In this document: piece by piece, positions 26,248-36,031 of the stretch | Numbering within the stretch: the stretch's first letter is position 1 | Layout: the number at the start of each line of letters is the position of its first letter | NCBI RefSeq assembly: GCF_000745235.1 | Contig: NZ_JQNL01000001.1 | Location: 3,590,001 to 3,654,000 of the forward strand | Direction: 5' to 3' | Length of the DNA: 64,000 nt | Source of the DNA: Luteibacter mycovicinus | GTDB lineage: Bacteria; Pseudomonadota; Gammaproteobacteria; Xanthomonadales; Rhodanobacteraceae | Notes under the pieces: generated by a model | Seen by the model: only the letters and a program-made list of their open reading frames with translations | The model's database searches: none | Told to the model about the DNA's origin: nothing | Program-made: the position numbers and the translations under genes

Positions 26248-27214
26248 GGAGATGCTCCAGTGGAGGGAAGGGATAGATCTGGCCGCCCGTATGCCGCGTG
26301 GGATGCAGTCCACGGCTGATGCGCGTGAGTTCCTCGCGTAGCCATCGGTGGGCCGGTTGCTTGTCGAGCCGGCTGTGCCAGGCCATCGCCAGCGCGGTGT
26401 CGGGGATGTCGAAAGGCAATGCGTAAGCTTCGATACCCGCGCCGAGCGAATCGAACATGCTCTGCGGCACCGTGCAGACGAGATCGGTCGCATTGAGCAT
26501 GGGGCCGATGCTTTCGCCGTTGGATGCGGAGACCAGGACGTCGCGCGTCAGGCCCCGTTGCTTCAGGTGCTGGTCCAGCAGACCTTCGAGGCGGCCCGAG
26601 GAGGAAACCACCATGTGGCTTAGCGAGCAGTATTCCTCGACGGAGAGACGGTGCGTGCCACGCGGGTGCCCCGCACGCTGCACCATGACGAACTCGTCGG
26701 CCATCAGCTGGCGCATTTTCAGCGAGCTGGGTACGTCCTCGTTCGGAACGAGCAGGATGTCGATCTCGCCGCTTTCGAACAGGCCGAGCACGTCCTGGTC
26801 TTCGTATCCCGCGCGGAACGCCACCTTGAGGGCACGGTTGCCTTTTTCCTGAAAGGACTGAATGAGGGGAAGCGCGAAGGTCCCCACGGCGCTGGTCGAG
26901 CCGGCGATACGAAACGTGGCCGCATCCCGCACGGGATCGAAGACACCGCCCGGGTCGGCCAGCGTGCCGAGTTGTGAAAGCGCGTCGCGCAGCGGCGCAG
27001 CCATTTCTTCGGCTTTGGGCGTGGGCACCATGCCGCGACCCGTTTCGGACGGAACGAGCAGTGGGTCGTTGAACAGGCGGCGAAGCCTCGCCAGTTGCGC
27101 GGAAAGCGCAGGCTGGCTCACGTGAAGCTTCGACGCCGCGCGGGTGACGTTACGTTCCTCCAGCAGCATGTCGAGAGAGACGAGTAGGGGCAGGTCGCTC
27201 GGTTTGAGATTCAT
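26231..27214 (-). CDS. LysR-family transcriptional regulator beside tssA
   Basis: This 327-residue LysR-type regulator has an N-terminal winged helix (about 1-60) with the motif NVTRAASKLHVSQPALSAQL and RLRRLFNDPLLV. The periplasmic-binding-like effector domain starts near residue 90. It resembles the NodD/NahR-like branch, with the LFESGEIDILLVPNED segment. It is transcribed away from the main T6SS operon's convergent end and overlaps tssA, so control of tssA or the whole T6SS is a reasonable inference. The ligand is unknown. Confidence 0.92.
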   Translation of the reverse strand: MNLKPSDLPLLVSLDMLLEERNVTRAASKLHVSQPALSAQLARLRRLFNDPLLVPSETGRGMVPTPKAEEMAAPLRDALSQLGTLADPGGVFDPVRDAATFRIAGSTSAVGTFALPLIQSFQEKGNRALKVAFRAGYEDQDVLGLFESGEIDILLVPNEDVPSSLKMRQLMADEFVMVQRAGHPRGTHRLSVEEYCSLSHMVVSSSGRLEGLLDQHLKQRGLTRDVLVSASNGESIGPMLNATDLVCTVPQSMFDSLGAGIEAYALPFDIPDTALAMAWHSRLDKQPAHRWLREELTRISRGLHPTRHTGGQIYPFPPLEHLRDGYH

Positions 27215-27705
27215 GAATACCGCTGGTCAAACGCGTCGGGGAAGCGCGCAGGTGGCGGGAAAGCAAACGCACCCTCGGGTTGCGCTGCGGCTATTTGTCA
27301 GTCAATTCGATGCGCGACGTGAGTCGCGTCATCGCTAACGCAAATTCCTTCCGTGCCGGGGTTTATACGTGGATACATAGGTCATGACATCGTCCACCCG
27401 CAGTTGCGTAAACCTGGCCCGAGCGTGACGGGCAAGTGTGACATCCTGACAGTCATGACCGACCATACGCAGCCGTCCGTTTCGTGCGGAACGCGTTCTT
27501 GCGATGGACTTCGCGTTTTCGCCATGCACGAAATCGGTGACCGACGGCCGTCAGAGTCAGGGAGGGGGATGTCCGTGACCTGCGTCGCACAACCGCGTGC
27601 GGCGAAGCCTCGTCAGGGTGCGTTCATGCCCTGGGCTTCGTCTGGAATTAGCCGTCTATTTGCGTGCTTTGACGCGGTGGCGTCAATTACCCGAAAGAGG
27701 GAGGG
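27215..27705. other. Gene-free interval upstream of the LysR gene
   Basis: About 490 bases lie between the LysR start and the stop of the DUF4105 gene on the same strand. The open frames here have no family resemblance and run antisense into the neighbouring gene. The interval must contain the LysR/tssA promoter, but I could not assign one. A TGTGACATCCTGACAG stretch at 27436 is a poor CRP-like match. No terminator or RNA gene was recognised. Confidence 0.5.
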
Positions 27706-28914
27706 TCAGTCGTGGCGACGGCCGAATGTGGCGAACAATGCGGCCCAGCAGGGCAGTGCGAAAAGCAGCCACGGCATGTTGCGCTGCGGGAAATCAGGCC
27801 ACAGATGCAGCAGCAGGCCGATGATGCAGGCGGCGAACGAGATTGCTGCGATGCGTGTGCTGAAACGCCCCATCGGGCGACCGGCGCGACGCAGGCGCCA
27901 GATGCCGGGTATCAGTAGAAACGCCAGCGGCTGGTAGGCAAGCAGATTGAAATTGCCCCAGGCCGAGCGGTGCAGTGTGAAGGCCCACAGTCCGATCATG
28001 AACAGACCGGCGAGGCCAGAGAAGACGCTGAACAATGTGCCGGCAATCACGAACGTAAACCGGGCCTCGCGATGCCGCGTGAACGCGGGCAGCGCCAGCG
28101 GAATCGCGAGGAGCAGCCCTGCGATCAGCAGGGGCCAGCGGAGGTCCGGGGCCTCGAATGGCGGAGGCAGCAGCCGGCTCTTCGCGAGGATTTCCTCGCC
28201 GTCGACAAGGGGGCGTTCGCTCGCGCCATCACCGATACGTACGCGACGCAGCTCGGCTTCGAGCACCATGGGCAGGAAGGCTTCCTTCCATGCTGTCATC
28301 GGCTGGTCGGCGTAAGGCCCGAGGCCAAGATCCATGCCGAGCATCAGCCAGGTCTGGTTACTCATCAGTCGGGCGGTGTGCTCGCGGTAGGTCATGGCGC
28401 CGCCCCAGGAGCCCAGCTGGCGGCCAAGCGCGCCGCCGAGTGCCGTGTCGAGTGCGTCGCGCACGCGTGTCGTGCAGTTGTCCGTGTAGTAGTCGTAGTG
28501 ATAGCCCGCGTTCTCCGGGCGGATGTTCCACAGCATGAAACGGCGCAGTGCGTCTTTCTGTGCGATATCCAGGCTCAGGTGCTGGCGGTGCACATAGCGC
28601 CCTTCGCCCGCGTAGAACTCCACATCGGACTGCGTGGTCTCGGCATCCATGCGGTAGGCCATGATGCCGCGCGCGAAGTTGAGGATGAAGCCCTTCTGAT
28701 CGAAGTCGAAGACGCCGTAGTTGAACGCGATCGCTTCGCCGCTGACGCGGTCACGGATCTCCAGTGCGTCGTGCCCGAACCGTTCCCAGTAGATGTCGCC
28801 CGGCCCGTAGGTCATCAGGGAGATATCGAGGTCCGAGGCCGGTGCATCGACGATGCCGGCGCGGGCCATGGGAACGACACAGAGGGCGAGCAGGAAGAGC
28901 AGGGCGTGGCGCAT
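27706..28914 (-). CDS. DUF4105 (Lnb N-terminal-like) membrane protein
   Basis: This 402-residue protein has a signal peptide (MRHALLFLLALCVVPMARAG). A periplasmic DUF4105 domain (about 25-250) contains the conserved GPGDIYWERFGHDALEI, FNYGVFDFDQ and YHYDYYTDNCTTRVRDAL, the last with a probable cysteine/histidine active-site pattern. Four C-terminal hydrophobic helices follow. I chose the ATG at 28914 over one ten codons upstream because the signal peptide starts there. The exact biochemical role in Proteobacteria is unknown; the domain name comes from the Bacteroidetes Lnb protein. Confidence 0.85.
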   Translation of the reverse strand: MRHALLFLLALCVVPMARAGIVDAPASDLDISLMTYGPGDIYWERFGHDALEIRDRVSGEAIAFNYGVFDFDQKGFILNFARGIMAYRMDAETTQSDVEFYAGEGRYVHRQHLSLDIAQKDALRRFMLWNIRPENAGYHYDYYTDNCTTRVRDALDTALGGALGRQLGSWGGAMTYREHTARLMSNQTWLMLGMDLGLGPYADQPMTAWKEAFLPMVLEAELRRVRIGDGASERPLVDGEEILAKSRLLPPPFEAPDLRWPLLIAGLLLAIPLALPAFTRHREARFTFVIAGTLFSVFSGLAGLFMIGLWAFTLHRSAWGNFNLLAYQPLAFLLIPGIWRLRRAGRPMGRFSTRIAAISFAACIIGLLLHLWPDFPQRNMPWLLFALPCWAALFATFGRRHD

Positions 28915-28983
28915 GGTCGGGCTTGGATCCTTGCCCGCAGGCATGGCTGTCAGGGGCCGCCGGCCATACGGCCGGCGGTGACG

Positions 28984-29838
28984 TCATGCGCCGCCGTTGG
29001 CGTGCGCGACGTGGAACTGCTGGACGCGACGGTCGTCGGCTTCGGTAACCCGGAAGAGGAAATCGCCCATGGCGATTTCTTCGCCGGCCGCCGGGAGGTG
29101 GCCGAACTCCGAGGTGATCATGCCGCCGATGGTATCGAACTCCTCATCGGAGAACCGTGCACCCGCTATCTCGTTGAAGTCGGCGATGGGGGTGAGGGCG
29201 CTCACCGCGAAGCCGCCTTCTTCCAGTGCCTGGACCAGGACCGGATCTTCCTCGTCGTCGTGCTCGTCGTCGATCTCGCCGACGATCTGCTCGAGAACGT
29301 CCTCGATCGTGATCAGGCCGGCGACGCCGCCGTATTCGTCCACCACGAGCGCCATGTGATTGCGCGTCAGGCGAAATTCCGCCAGGAGCACGTTCAGGCG
29401 CATCGATTCGGGAATGAGCACGGCCGGACGGAGCAGCGCGCGCACATCGCCGCCTTCGCTCTGCCCGTAGTATTTCAGCAGGTCTTTCGCCAGCAGGATG
29501 CCCAGCACTTCGTCCTTGTCTTCACCGTGGACGGGGAAGCGGGAGTGCCCGGACTCGACGACGGCGGAAAGGATCTCGGGGAGGGAGGCATCGGCGGCGA
29601 GGCTGACGATCTGGGCGCGGGGCACCATGACATCGTCGACGCTGAGCTCGGTCACCTTGATGGCACCCTCGACCATGGTCAGGGTGTCGTTGGAAAGCAG
29701 GCCGTTGGCCTGGGCGGTACGCAGTTCCTCGATCAGTTCGTCGCGGTTGCGTGGCTCGCCGGAAAACATATGGCCCAGACGGTCCCACCAGGATCGGTGA
29801 GTCGGGCCATGGGTACTACCAGGTTCCTCGTTCATCAC
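28984..29838 (-). CDS. corC: CorC/HlyC family CBS-domain protein
   Basis: This 284-residue soluble protein has two CBS domains (about 68-190) with VMVPRAQIVSL, GHSRFPVHGEDKDEVLGIL and MALVVDEYGGVAGLITIEDVLEQIVG. The CorC/HlyC transporter-associated domain lies at about 205-280 and includes FDTIGGMITSEFGHLP. CorC-type proteins are linked to Mg/Co efflux and often sit after ybeY, as here. The frame begins GTG-ATG, so initiation may be at 29838 or at 29835. It is the last gene of the miaB-phoH-ybeY-corC group. Confidence 0.93.
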   Translation of the reverse strand: MMNEEPGSTHGPTHRSWWDRLGHMFSGEPRNRDELIEELRTAQANGLLSNDTLTMVEGAIKVTELSVDDVMVPRAQIVSLAADASLPEILSAVVESGHSRFPVHGEDKDEVLGILLAKDLLKYYGQSEGGDVRALLRPAVLIPESMRLNVLLAEFRLTRNHMALVVDEYGGVAGLITIEDVLEQIVGEIDDEHDDEEDPVLVQALEEGGFAVSALTPIADFNEIAGARFSDEEFDTIGGMITSEFGHLPAAGEEIAMGDFLFRVTEADDRRVQQFHVAHANGGA

Positions 29839-29911
29839 TCTTTGCGTTTCTGCCCAAAATGAGCGGAACGGTCAGTCTAACGGAATTCCTGTGACGATTC
29901 AGGGCGTGTCC

Positions 29912-30376
29912 CTACACGGTCTCGTAGGGGTCCGCAATTCCCAGACCCGCCAGCACGCGGGTCTCCAGCGCTTCCATCGTCTCGGCCTCGGCGTCGTCGA
30001 TGTGGTCGTACCCCAGCAGATGCAGCGTCCCGTGCACCGTCAGGTGCGCCCAGTGATCCGCCGCCTTCTTTCCCTGCTCGGCGGCCTCGCGCGTCACCAC
30101 GGGCGCGCAGATGACCAGATCGCCGATCAGCGGCAGGTCGACCCCGGGCGGCAGTTCGGCCGGGAACGACAGCACGTTGGTGGCGTAGTCCTTACCGCGG
30201 AACTGCAGGTTCAGTGACTGGCCTTCCTCCGCATCGACGATGCGGATCGACAGCTCGGTGCCCTTGCGACGGCGCGCGCCCTTCAACGCCGCCTCGACCC
30301 AGCGACGGAAGCTGGCCGGCGCCGGCACACCCTTGCGCGCGGTGGCATACCCGACGGCCACGTCCAGCTGACTCAC
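29912..30376 (-). CDS. ybeY: YbeY endoribonuclease / 16S rRNA maturation factor
   Basis: This 154-residue zinc-dependent protein is involved in 16S rRNA 3' processing and ribosome quality control. The metal site [11 protein letters not shown] (115-125) is intact, preceded by TNVLSFPAE (67-75) and LIGDLVIC. Its ATG overlaps the phoH stop by four bases (ATGA), which supports co-translation. Confidence 0.96.
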   Translation of the reverse strand: MSQLDVAVGYATARKGVPAPASFRRWVEAALKGARRRKGTELSIRIVDAEEGQSLNLQFRGKDYATNVLSFPAELPPGVDLPLIGDLVICAPVVTREAAEQGKKAADHWAHLTVHGTLHLLGYDHIDDAEAETMEALETRVLAGLGIADPYETV

Positions 30377-31356
30377 TTCGCGGCGTCCTGCTTGTCTTCG
30401 AACGCCTCGTAAGCACGGACGATCTTGGCCACCAGCGGATGGCGGACCACGTCGCGCGAGGTGAAGAAAGTGAAGCTGATGCCGTCCACGCCGCGCAGCA
30501 CTTCGACCGCGTGACGAAGACCCGAGCGGATGTGGCGGGGCAGGTCGACCTGGGAGACGTCGCCCGTGATCACCGCGACCGAGCCGAAGCCGATACGGGT
30601 CAGGAACATCTTCATCTGTTCGACGGTGGTGTTCTGCGCTTCGTCGAGGATGACGTAGGAATCGTTGAGCGTGCGGCCACGCATATACGCCAGCGGCGCG
30701 ATCTCGATCACGTTGCGCTCGATCAGCTTGCCGACCTTCTCGAAGCCGACCATCTCGTACAGCGCGTCATACAGAGGGCGCAGGTAGGGATCGATCTTCT
30801 GGCTGAGGTCGCCGGGCAGAAAGCCGAGCTTTTCGCCGGCCTCGACCGCGGGGCGCACCAGCAGCACGCGCTGTACGCGGTTGGCTTCCAGTGCCTCGAT
30901 GGCGCTGGCCACGGCCAGATAGGTCTTGCCGGTACCGGCCGGACCTACGCCGAAGTTGATGTCGTGCGTGGTGATGGCGTGCAGGTAGCGCGCCTGGTTG
31001 GCGCCACGGCCTTTGATGACGCCGCGCTTGACCTTGATGACGACTTCCTGCGAAGACTCCGCCGACTCGTCGTTGATCGCGTCGATGCCCGATTCGGCCA
31101 GATGCAGATTGATCGCGGCACCGTTGAGCACTTCGGTTTCCGTCGCGGCGTACAGCGCGCGGATGACTTTCTCGCCCGCGCGGGCCGAGCCTTCGTCACC
31201 GATGACACGGAAGATAGCGCCGCGATGATCCACCTCGACGCCCAGGCGCAGTTCGATCTGGCGCACGTGTTCATCCAGCGGGCCACACAGGTTCGCCAGG
31301 CGGGTGTTGTCTTCGGGATCGAGGGTAAAATCGCGTTGCGAAAGACCAGGATTCAT
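30373..31356 (-). CDS. ybeZ: PhoH-like ATPase (YbeZ)
   Basis: This 327-residue PhoH-family protein has an N-terminal nucleic-acid-binding region (about 20-110) and a P-loop GPAGTGKT (138-145), with Walker [10 protein letters not shown] further on. PhoH/YbeZ interacts with YbeY. The ATG at 31356 overlaps the miaB stop as ATGA. The same frame remains open upstream through miaB, but that is a shadow. Confidence 0.95.
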   Translation of the reverse strand: MNPGLSQRDFTLDPEDNTRLANLCGPLDEHVRQIELRLGVEVDHRGAIFRVIGDEGSARAGEKVIRALYAATETEVLNGAAINLHLAESGIDAINDESAESSQEVVIKVKRGVIKGRGANQARYLHAITTHDINFGVGPAGTGKTYLAVASAIEALEANRVQRVLLVRPAVEAGEKLGFLPGDLSQKIDPYLRPLYDALYEMVGFEKVGKLIERNVIEIAPLAYMRGRTLNDSYVILDEAQNTTVEQMKMFLTRIGFGSVAVITGDVSQVDLPRHIRSGLRHAVEVLRGVDGISFTFFTSRDVVRHPLVAKIVRAYEAFEDKQDAAK

Positions 31357-32699
31357 GCGACCGCAACCTCGTCCGCCAGCAGCACCCGACCACGCAGCGA
31401 GTTGCTCATCGCCTCGGTGATCGTGACGTCCACGAACTGGCCGATCATCCGCGGATGTCCCGGGAAGTTCACATAGCGCATGTTTTCCGTCCGTCCGCTG
31501 AGTTCGTTGGGATCGCGGCGGCTGGGCTTCTCGACCAGTACCCGCTGCACGGTGCCTACCATGGCCTCGTTGATCTTGCGCGCGTTCTCGTTGATCGCCG
31601 CCTGCAGCCGGCTCAGACGCGCGTGCTTCACCTCGGCCGGAGTCTCGTCGGCGAGGTTTGCCGCCGGCGTACCGGGTCGCGACGAGAAGACGAACGAGAA
31701 GCTCTGGTCGAAGCCGATATCGTCGATCAGCTTCATCGTCTTCTCGAAGTCGTCGTCCGTCTCGCCGGGGAAGCCGACGATGAAGTCCGACGACACGCAG
31801 ATATCCGGTCGCACCGCGCGCAGCTTGCGGATGCGCTGCTTGAATTCCAGCGCCGTGTAGCCGCGCTTCATGGCCGCAAGGATGCGGTCCGAGCCCGCCT
31901 GCACCGGAAGGTGCAGATAGTTGGCCAGCTGCGGCACGTTGGCGTAGGCCTCGATCAGCGAGTCCGAGAACTCCAGCGGATGCGATGTCGTGAAACGAAT
32001 GCGGCCGATACCGTCGATCTGCGCGATGGCGTGGATCAGCACCGACAGGTCGGCGACGTCGCCGTCGTGCATCGGGCCACGATACGCGTTGACGTTCTGG
32101 CCGAGCAGGTTGACCTCGCGTACGCCCTGTTCGGCGAGCTGGGCCACCTCGACGATCACATCGTCGAACGGCCGGCTGATCTCTTCGCCGCGCGTGTAAG
32201 GCACCACGCAATACGAGCAGTACTTCGAGCAGCCTTCCATGATCGAGACGAAGGCCGTCGGGCCCTCGGCGCGGGGTTCCGGCATGCGGTCGAACTTCTC
32301 GATTTCCGGGAAGCTGATGTCGACCTGCGACTTGCCGGTGGCGCGCTGGGCTTCGATCATCTGCGGCAGGCGGTGCAGGGTCTGCGGGCCGAAGACGAGG
32401 TCGACGTGCGGCGCGCGCTTGAGGATGGCGTCGCCTTCCTGCGAGGCGACGCAGCCGCCGACTCCGATCAGTACGGGCTTGCCGTTGGCCTTGTGCGCCT
32501 TCCAGCGACCGAGCTGGCTGAAGACCTTCTCCTGCGCCTTTTCGCGGATGGAACACGTGTTGACGAGGATGACGTCGGCCTCGTCCTCGTTCTGCGTGAG
32601 TTCCAGGCCATGGGACGCCGCCAGCACGTCGGCCATCTTGGCCGAGTCGTACTCGTTCATCTGGCAGCCGTGGGTCTTGATGAAAAGCTTGCCGCTCAT
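31353..32699 (-). CDS. miaB: MiaB tRNA methylthiotransferase
   Basis: This 448-residue radical-SAM enzyme makes ms2i6A37 in tRNA. The N-terminal domain binds one cluster through C12 (HGCQMN), NTCSIREKA and GGCVAS. The radical-SAM cluster motif is CSKYCSYC within [17 protein letters not shown], and the TRAM domain lies at the C-terminus ([17 protein letters not shown]). It is the first gene of the operon with ybeZ and ybeY. The promoter should lie in 32700-32858, shared divergently with the transglycosylase gene. Confidence 0.97.
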   Translation of the reverse strand: MSGKLFIKTHGCQMNEYDSAKMADVLAASHGLELTQNEDEADVILVNTCSIREKAQEKVFSQLGRWKAHKANGKPVLIGVGGCVASQEGDAILKRAPHVDLVFGPQTLHRLPQMIEAQRATGKSQVDISFPEIEKFDRMPEPRAEGPTAFVSIMEGCSKYCSYCVVPYTRGEEISRPFDDVIVEVAQLAEQGVREVNLLGQNVNAYRGPMHDGDVADLSVLIHAIAQIDGIGRIRFTTSHPLEFSDSLIEAYANVPQLANYLHLPVQAGSDRILAAMKRGYTALEFKQRIRKLRAVRPDICVSSDFIVGFPGETDDDFEKTMKLIDDIGFDQSFSFVFSSRPGTPAANLADETPAEVKHARLSRLQAAINENARKINEAMVGTVQRVLVEKPSRRDPNELSGRTENMRYVNFPGHPRMIGQFVDVTITEAMSNSLRGRVLLADEVAVA

Positions 32700-32796
32700 G
32701 GGCCGGGTTACCGTGTTTCGTGGGGAGTTTCCGAACCGCGCAGTTTACTCTGCCCCCGGGTCCGTTGCCAGTTGGCCGCCGTGGATCAATGACTTG

Positions 32797-32812
32797 CGTG
32801 AAGAACGTCACG
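32797..32812. promoter_or_regulatory. CRP/Clp-like palindrome upstream of the transglycosylase
   Basis: CGTGA-AGAACG-TCACG matches the CRP/Clp half-sites GTGA-N6-TCAC with symmetric outer C/G in place of T/A. It lies about 47 bases before the transglycosylase ATG and 98 bases before miaB on the other strand. A candidate only. Confidence 0.35.
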
Positions 32813-32858
32813 TTTGCGGCCCTTGGCAGCGCTGGGGTGCTCGGGCAAACTCGCGCCC

Positions 32859-34004
32859 ATGGTTGACGACGCGACGCCAGGGGAAAGCGCCGGCCATCAC
32901 GCCCGCCGTTTCCTGACCTCCCGGACGGCCCTGCGAAGGGTCGCGGGCGCCTGCGTCCTGCTGCTGGGACTGCTGGCCGGGCCGGCGTCGGCGGGTGCGC
33001 TCTACCGTTGCATCGGTAGTACGGGAGAGACGGTTTTCTCCGGCGGCACCACGGGCTACAAGGACTGCAAGCGCATCGGCAGCACGGGCTCCTCGCGTCC
33101 GGCGCGGCCCATCGCTTTGCCCAACGCGCCGCAGAAGGCCGTCTTCGAACCGGTCGCCGGCCCCCCGTCGCTTAAAGGCGTGATCGGCTCCGTGGTACTG
33201 GCGCCCGCCGCCGCCGTGCCTTCGCTGGCCGGCGTGACCGGTGGCGTGGTCGGCGGAGCGGATGGTACCGAGCGCGAACCGCTGGCCCTGCCTCCCGTGA
33301 CCGCGCCGAAAGGGCAGTGGGACTATAAGGAGTCGGCGAGTACCGATTTAACGGCGGCGGTTGCGCCTGCCGCACCTCAGGGCTCGCGGGTCTTGCGTGG
33401 CGCGGTCTACCGGATCACCCGGGCGGACGGCGGCGTCGAGTACACCAATATTCCGCCGGGCGGCGGCGGTCAGGGATCGAGCATCAAGATGCTCTTTACT
33501 TATATCGCCACCTGCGCCGCCTGCGACGTGCATTCGAAGGTCGACTGGAACAACGTCGGTCTGAATCTGGTCGCGTACGGCGACGCGATCCGCTCGGCGA
33601 GCAGCGAGTTCAGCGTGGACGAGGCACTGCTGCGCGCGGTCATTCACGCCGAGAGCGCGTTCAACCCGCGCGCGCTGTCCGTGGCCGGCGCGCAGGGGCT
33701 GATGCAGCTGATTCCGGGTACCGCGCGCGACATGGGCGTGCTGGATGCCTTCGACGCCAATCAGAATATTCGCGGCGGGGCGCGTTATCTCGCGCTGTTG
33801 CTGAAGACCTTCAACGGCAACGAGCGCCTCGCCGCGGCGGCGTACAACGCCGGACCCGGTGCGGTGCAGAAGTACAACGGCGTGCCGCCTTATGACGAAA
33901 CGCAGGTCTATGTCGAGCGCGTCGGCGTGCTGCGCAAGCGCTACGGCGATATGTTGAAGAGCCGCCCCAGCACCGGCGTCCCCCTGGCCGACAACCGAAT
34001 GTAG
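32859..34004 (+). CDS. Lytic murein transglycosylase with DUF4124-like N-terminus
   Basis: This 381-residue exported protein has a signal/anchor at about 27-45 (VAGACVLLLGLLAGPASAG) and a DUF4124-like stretch ALYRCIGSTGETVFSG just after it. A Gly/Ala/Pro-rich spacer follows, then an SLT family-1 domain (about 245-365) with the catalytic Glu in VIHAESAFNPRALS, GAQGLMQLIPGTA and AAYNAGPGAV. It would cleave peptidoglycan strands. ATG 32859 is preferred over 32814. Its TAG stop lies within a REP-like palindrome shared with the convergent protease gene. Confidence 0.88.
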   Translation: MVDDATPGESAGHHARRFLTSRTALRRVAGACVLLLGLLAGPASAGALYRCIGSTGETVFSGGTTGYKDCKRIGSTGSSRPARPIALPNAPQKAVFEPVAGPPSLKGVIGSVVLAPAAAVPSLAGVTGGVVGGADGTEREPLALPPVTAPKGQWDYKESASTDLTAAVAPAAPQGSRVLRGAVYRITRADGGVEYTNIPPGGGGQGSSIKMLFTYIATCAACDVHSKVDWNNVGLNLVAYGDAIRSASSEFSVDEALLRAVIHAESAFNPRALSVAGAQGLMQLIPGTARDMGVLDAFDANQNIRGGARYLALLLKTFNGNERLAAAAYNAGPGAVQKYNGVPPYDETQVYVERVGVLRKRYGDMLKSRPSTGVPLADNRM

Positions 34005-34018
34005 CAGCGCGCTCCTAC
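34001..34018. repeat. REP-like palindrome containing both stop codons
   Basis: GTAGCAGCGCGCTCCTAC is a near-perfect 18-base palindrome whose minus-strand head GTAGGAGCGCGC matches the REP family in this window. The plus-strand TAG (34002-34004) ends the transglycosylase gene. The minus-strand TAG (34015-34017) ends the protease gene. Confidence 0.7.
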
Positions 34019-35214
34019 CTGGTGGCGCCCTGGAGCGCCTGCATCGGTGCCGTGGGCGGCCGCTGCGCCAGCGTTACGGTCGTGTTGAACGCCGCACCGT
34101 TGCGCAGCCCGGAGACCTGCACCGGATCGCCCGGCTTCAGCGAGGCCTCGTGCCGGCGCAGATCCGACGGGTCGAGGATGTCCTCATCGCCGATGCGCAG
34201 CAGCACGTCGCGTTGCTGGATGCCCGCGAGGGCGGCGGGGCCGCCCGGGGACACGTCGTTGACCACGACACCGCGCGCCGCCGAAGGCAGGCCGCTGTCG
34301 GCGGAAACCGGGACGGCGCCGTAGTCGGCACCGATCCAGCCACGCACGACGTGGCCGGTCTGTATGATCTGGTCCAATACCTCGCGTGCGCTCTGCACGG
34401 GGATGGCGAAACCGATGCCTTCGGCGCCGACCGCCTGACCGATCAGCGACGTATTGATGCCGACGAGCTCGCCGTGCGCATTGACGAGCGCGCCGCCCGA
34501 GTTGCCGAAGTTGATCGCGGCGTCGGTCTGGATGAAGTTTTCCAGGCTGGACAGATTGAGCTGGCGACCGATGGCACTGACGATGCCCATGGTCACCGTC
34601 TGGCCGATGCCGAAGGGGTTGCCGATGGCCAGCACCACGTCGCCGACCCGGGGACGGCTCTCGGCGTCGGTCATGTGGATCGCCGGCAGGTTGCCCGCGT
34701 CCACCTTGAGTACCGCGAGGTCCGTCTCATCGTCCGAGCCCACGACCCGGGCCTTGGCCACCCGGCCGTCGTAGAGCAGCAGCTGGATGTCGTCGGCGTT
34801 GGCGATCACGTGGTTGTTGGTCAGGACGTAGCCATCTTCCCTGACGATGACGCCCGAGCCGAGGTTCTGCTGACGCCGCGTACGCGCCGGGCCGGTGGGC
34901 ACGCTGAAGATGCGCTGCAACACGGGATCGGAGTAGAGCTCGCGCGGCTGCTCGGTCACCAGCTTGTTCGCATAGATGTTGACGACCGACGGCGCGGCCT
35001 TGGCCACGGCATCGGCATACGACACGGGACCCGTGCCCGCCCCGGGAGCGGCCGGCTCGACCGCGGCAGGCTCGTGTTCGGTGACCGGCGGCGTGAAACG
35101 CTCACGAAGAAAAGCGCCGCTGCCTGGCCAGAACAGGCCGATGACGAAGGCGACGGCAAGGCCGAGCACGACGAAACGGGCGACGAAGGCAAGCGTACGA
35201 GCGGCGTGGTTCAT
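34015..35214 (-). CDS. degS: DegS/AlgW-type membrane-anchored HtrA protease
   Basis: This 399-residue protein has one N-terminal transmembrane helix (FVVLGLAVAFVIGLFW). The trypsin-like protease domain has His in VLTNNHVIANADD, Asp in DETDLAVLKVD and Ser in NFGNSGGALVNAHG. A single PDZ domain lies at the C-terminus (about 275-375). One PDZ and an uncleaved anchor fit DegS/AlgW, the site-1 protease that cleaves anti-sigma-E factors; DegQ/MucD types normally carry two PDZ domains. ATG 35214 is chosen over 35286 because the membrane anchor starts just after it, though no clear ribosome-binding site precedes it. Confidence 0.88.
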   Translation of the reverse strand: MNHAARTLAFVARFVVLGLAVAFVIGLFWPGSGAFLRERFTPPVTEHEPAAVEPAAPGAGTGPVSYADAVAKAAPSVVNIYANKLVTEQPRELYSDPVLQRIFSVPTGPARTRRQQNLGSGVIVREDGYVLTNNHVIANADDIQLLLYDGRVAKARVVGSDDETDLAVLKVDAGNLPAIHMTDAESRPRVGDVVLAIGNPFGIGQTVTMGIVSAIGRQLNLSSLENFIQTDAAINFGNSGGALVNAHGELVGINTSLIGQAVGAEGIGFAIPVQSAREVLDQIIQTGHVVRGWIGADYGAVPVSADSGLPSAARGVVVNDVSPGGPAALAGIQQRDVLLRIGDEDILDPSDLRRHEASLKPGDPVQVSGLRNGAAFNTTVTLAQRPPTAPMQALQGATR

Positions 35215-35431
35215 GGAGTAGCGAGGGGTCCTGTCGTCCGGTTTTGCCGAATTTTCCGCATCCTGGCGGGCACTTGGCAGCCCCATCCGTCATGGGGGAC
35301 AGGGGAAGGTTCAGTTTATTGTACGTGGCTGGTGCTGCCGTTACACTGACTCGATTTAGCGGAAGCCGATTTCCGATACGAGCCGGCGATAGGGGTCCGC
35401 ATTCTCAATGGCATAAGTTCCGGAGAGCCTG

Positions 35432-36031
35432 ATGGCGAACGAATTCGTCGATCACGGCCGCCGTCGCTTCCTCACCACAACGACCGCGGTCGTTGGCGGA
35501 GTCGGGGTAGTCGCGGCGATCGTGCCCTTCATTAAGTCGTGGGAACCAAGCGCAAGGGCAAAGGCAGCAGGAGCGCCTGTTACGGTCGACATCAGTGCCA
35601 TCGAGGCGGGGCAGAAGGTCACCTTCGCCTGGCGCAGCCTTCCGGTCTTCGTCGTCAATCGCAGCAAGGACCAGCTGGCCCAGCTGAAGGGCCTCGAGCC
35701 CCGTCTGCTGGACCCGCAGTCGTCCGATTCGGCCCAACAGCCGAAGTACGCGACCAACGAGAACCGTTCCATCAAGCCCGAGTGGCTGGTCGTCATCGGC
35801 CTGTGCACCCACCTGGGCTGCGTGCCGGACTTCGTGCCCGACATCAAGCCCGAGCCGTTCGACGCGAACTGGAAGGGCGGCTTCTACTGCCCCTGCCATA
35901 AGTCACGCTATGACTTGTCGGGCCGCGTCTTCGCCGGCGTCCCCGCCCCGAAGAACCTCCCGGTGCCCCCTTATCACTTCGTGGATGACTCGCACATCCA
36001 GATCGGTGTCGACCCGGAGGGCAAAAGCTGA
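35432..36031 (+). CDS. petA: Ubiquinol-cytochrome c reductase Rieske iron-sulfur subunit
   Basis: This 199-residue Rieske protein of the bc1 complex has a twin-arginine-type N-terminus (GRRRFLTTTTAVVGG) with a membrane anchor. It has both cluster motifs, CTHLGCVPD and CPCHKSRYDLSG. It starts the petABC operon with a GGAGAG ribosome-binding site and overlaps petB by one base. Confidence 0.98.
   Translation: MANEFVDHGRRRFLTTTTAVVGGVGVVAAIVPFIKSWEPSARAKAAGAPVTVDISAIEAGQKVTFAWRSLPVFVVNRSKDQLAQLKGLEPRLLDPQSSDSAQQPKYATNENRSIKPEWLVVIGLCTHLGCVPDFVPDIKPEPFDANWKGGFYCPCHKSRYDLSGRVFAGVPAPKNLPVPPYHFVDDSHIQIGVDPEGKS

Noticed and set aside
27353..27937. 194-codon plus-strand frame after the LysR gene
   Set aside because: No family resemblance, low-complexity Arg/Ser composition, and it runs antisense into the DUF4105 gene.
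31357..32811. Upstream extension of the ybeZ frame through miaB
   Set aside because: The added part is a shadow of miaB; PhoH homology begins at MNPGLSQRD.
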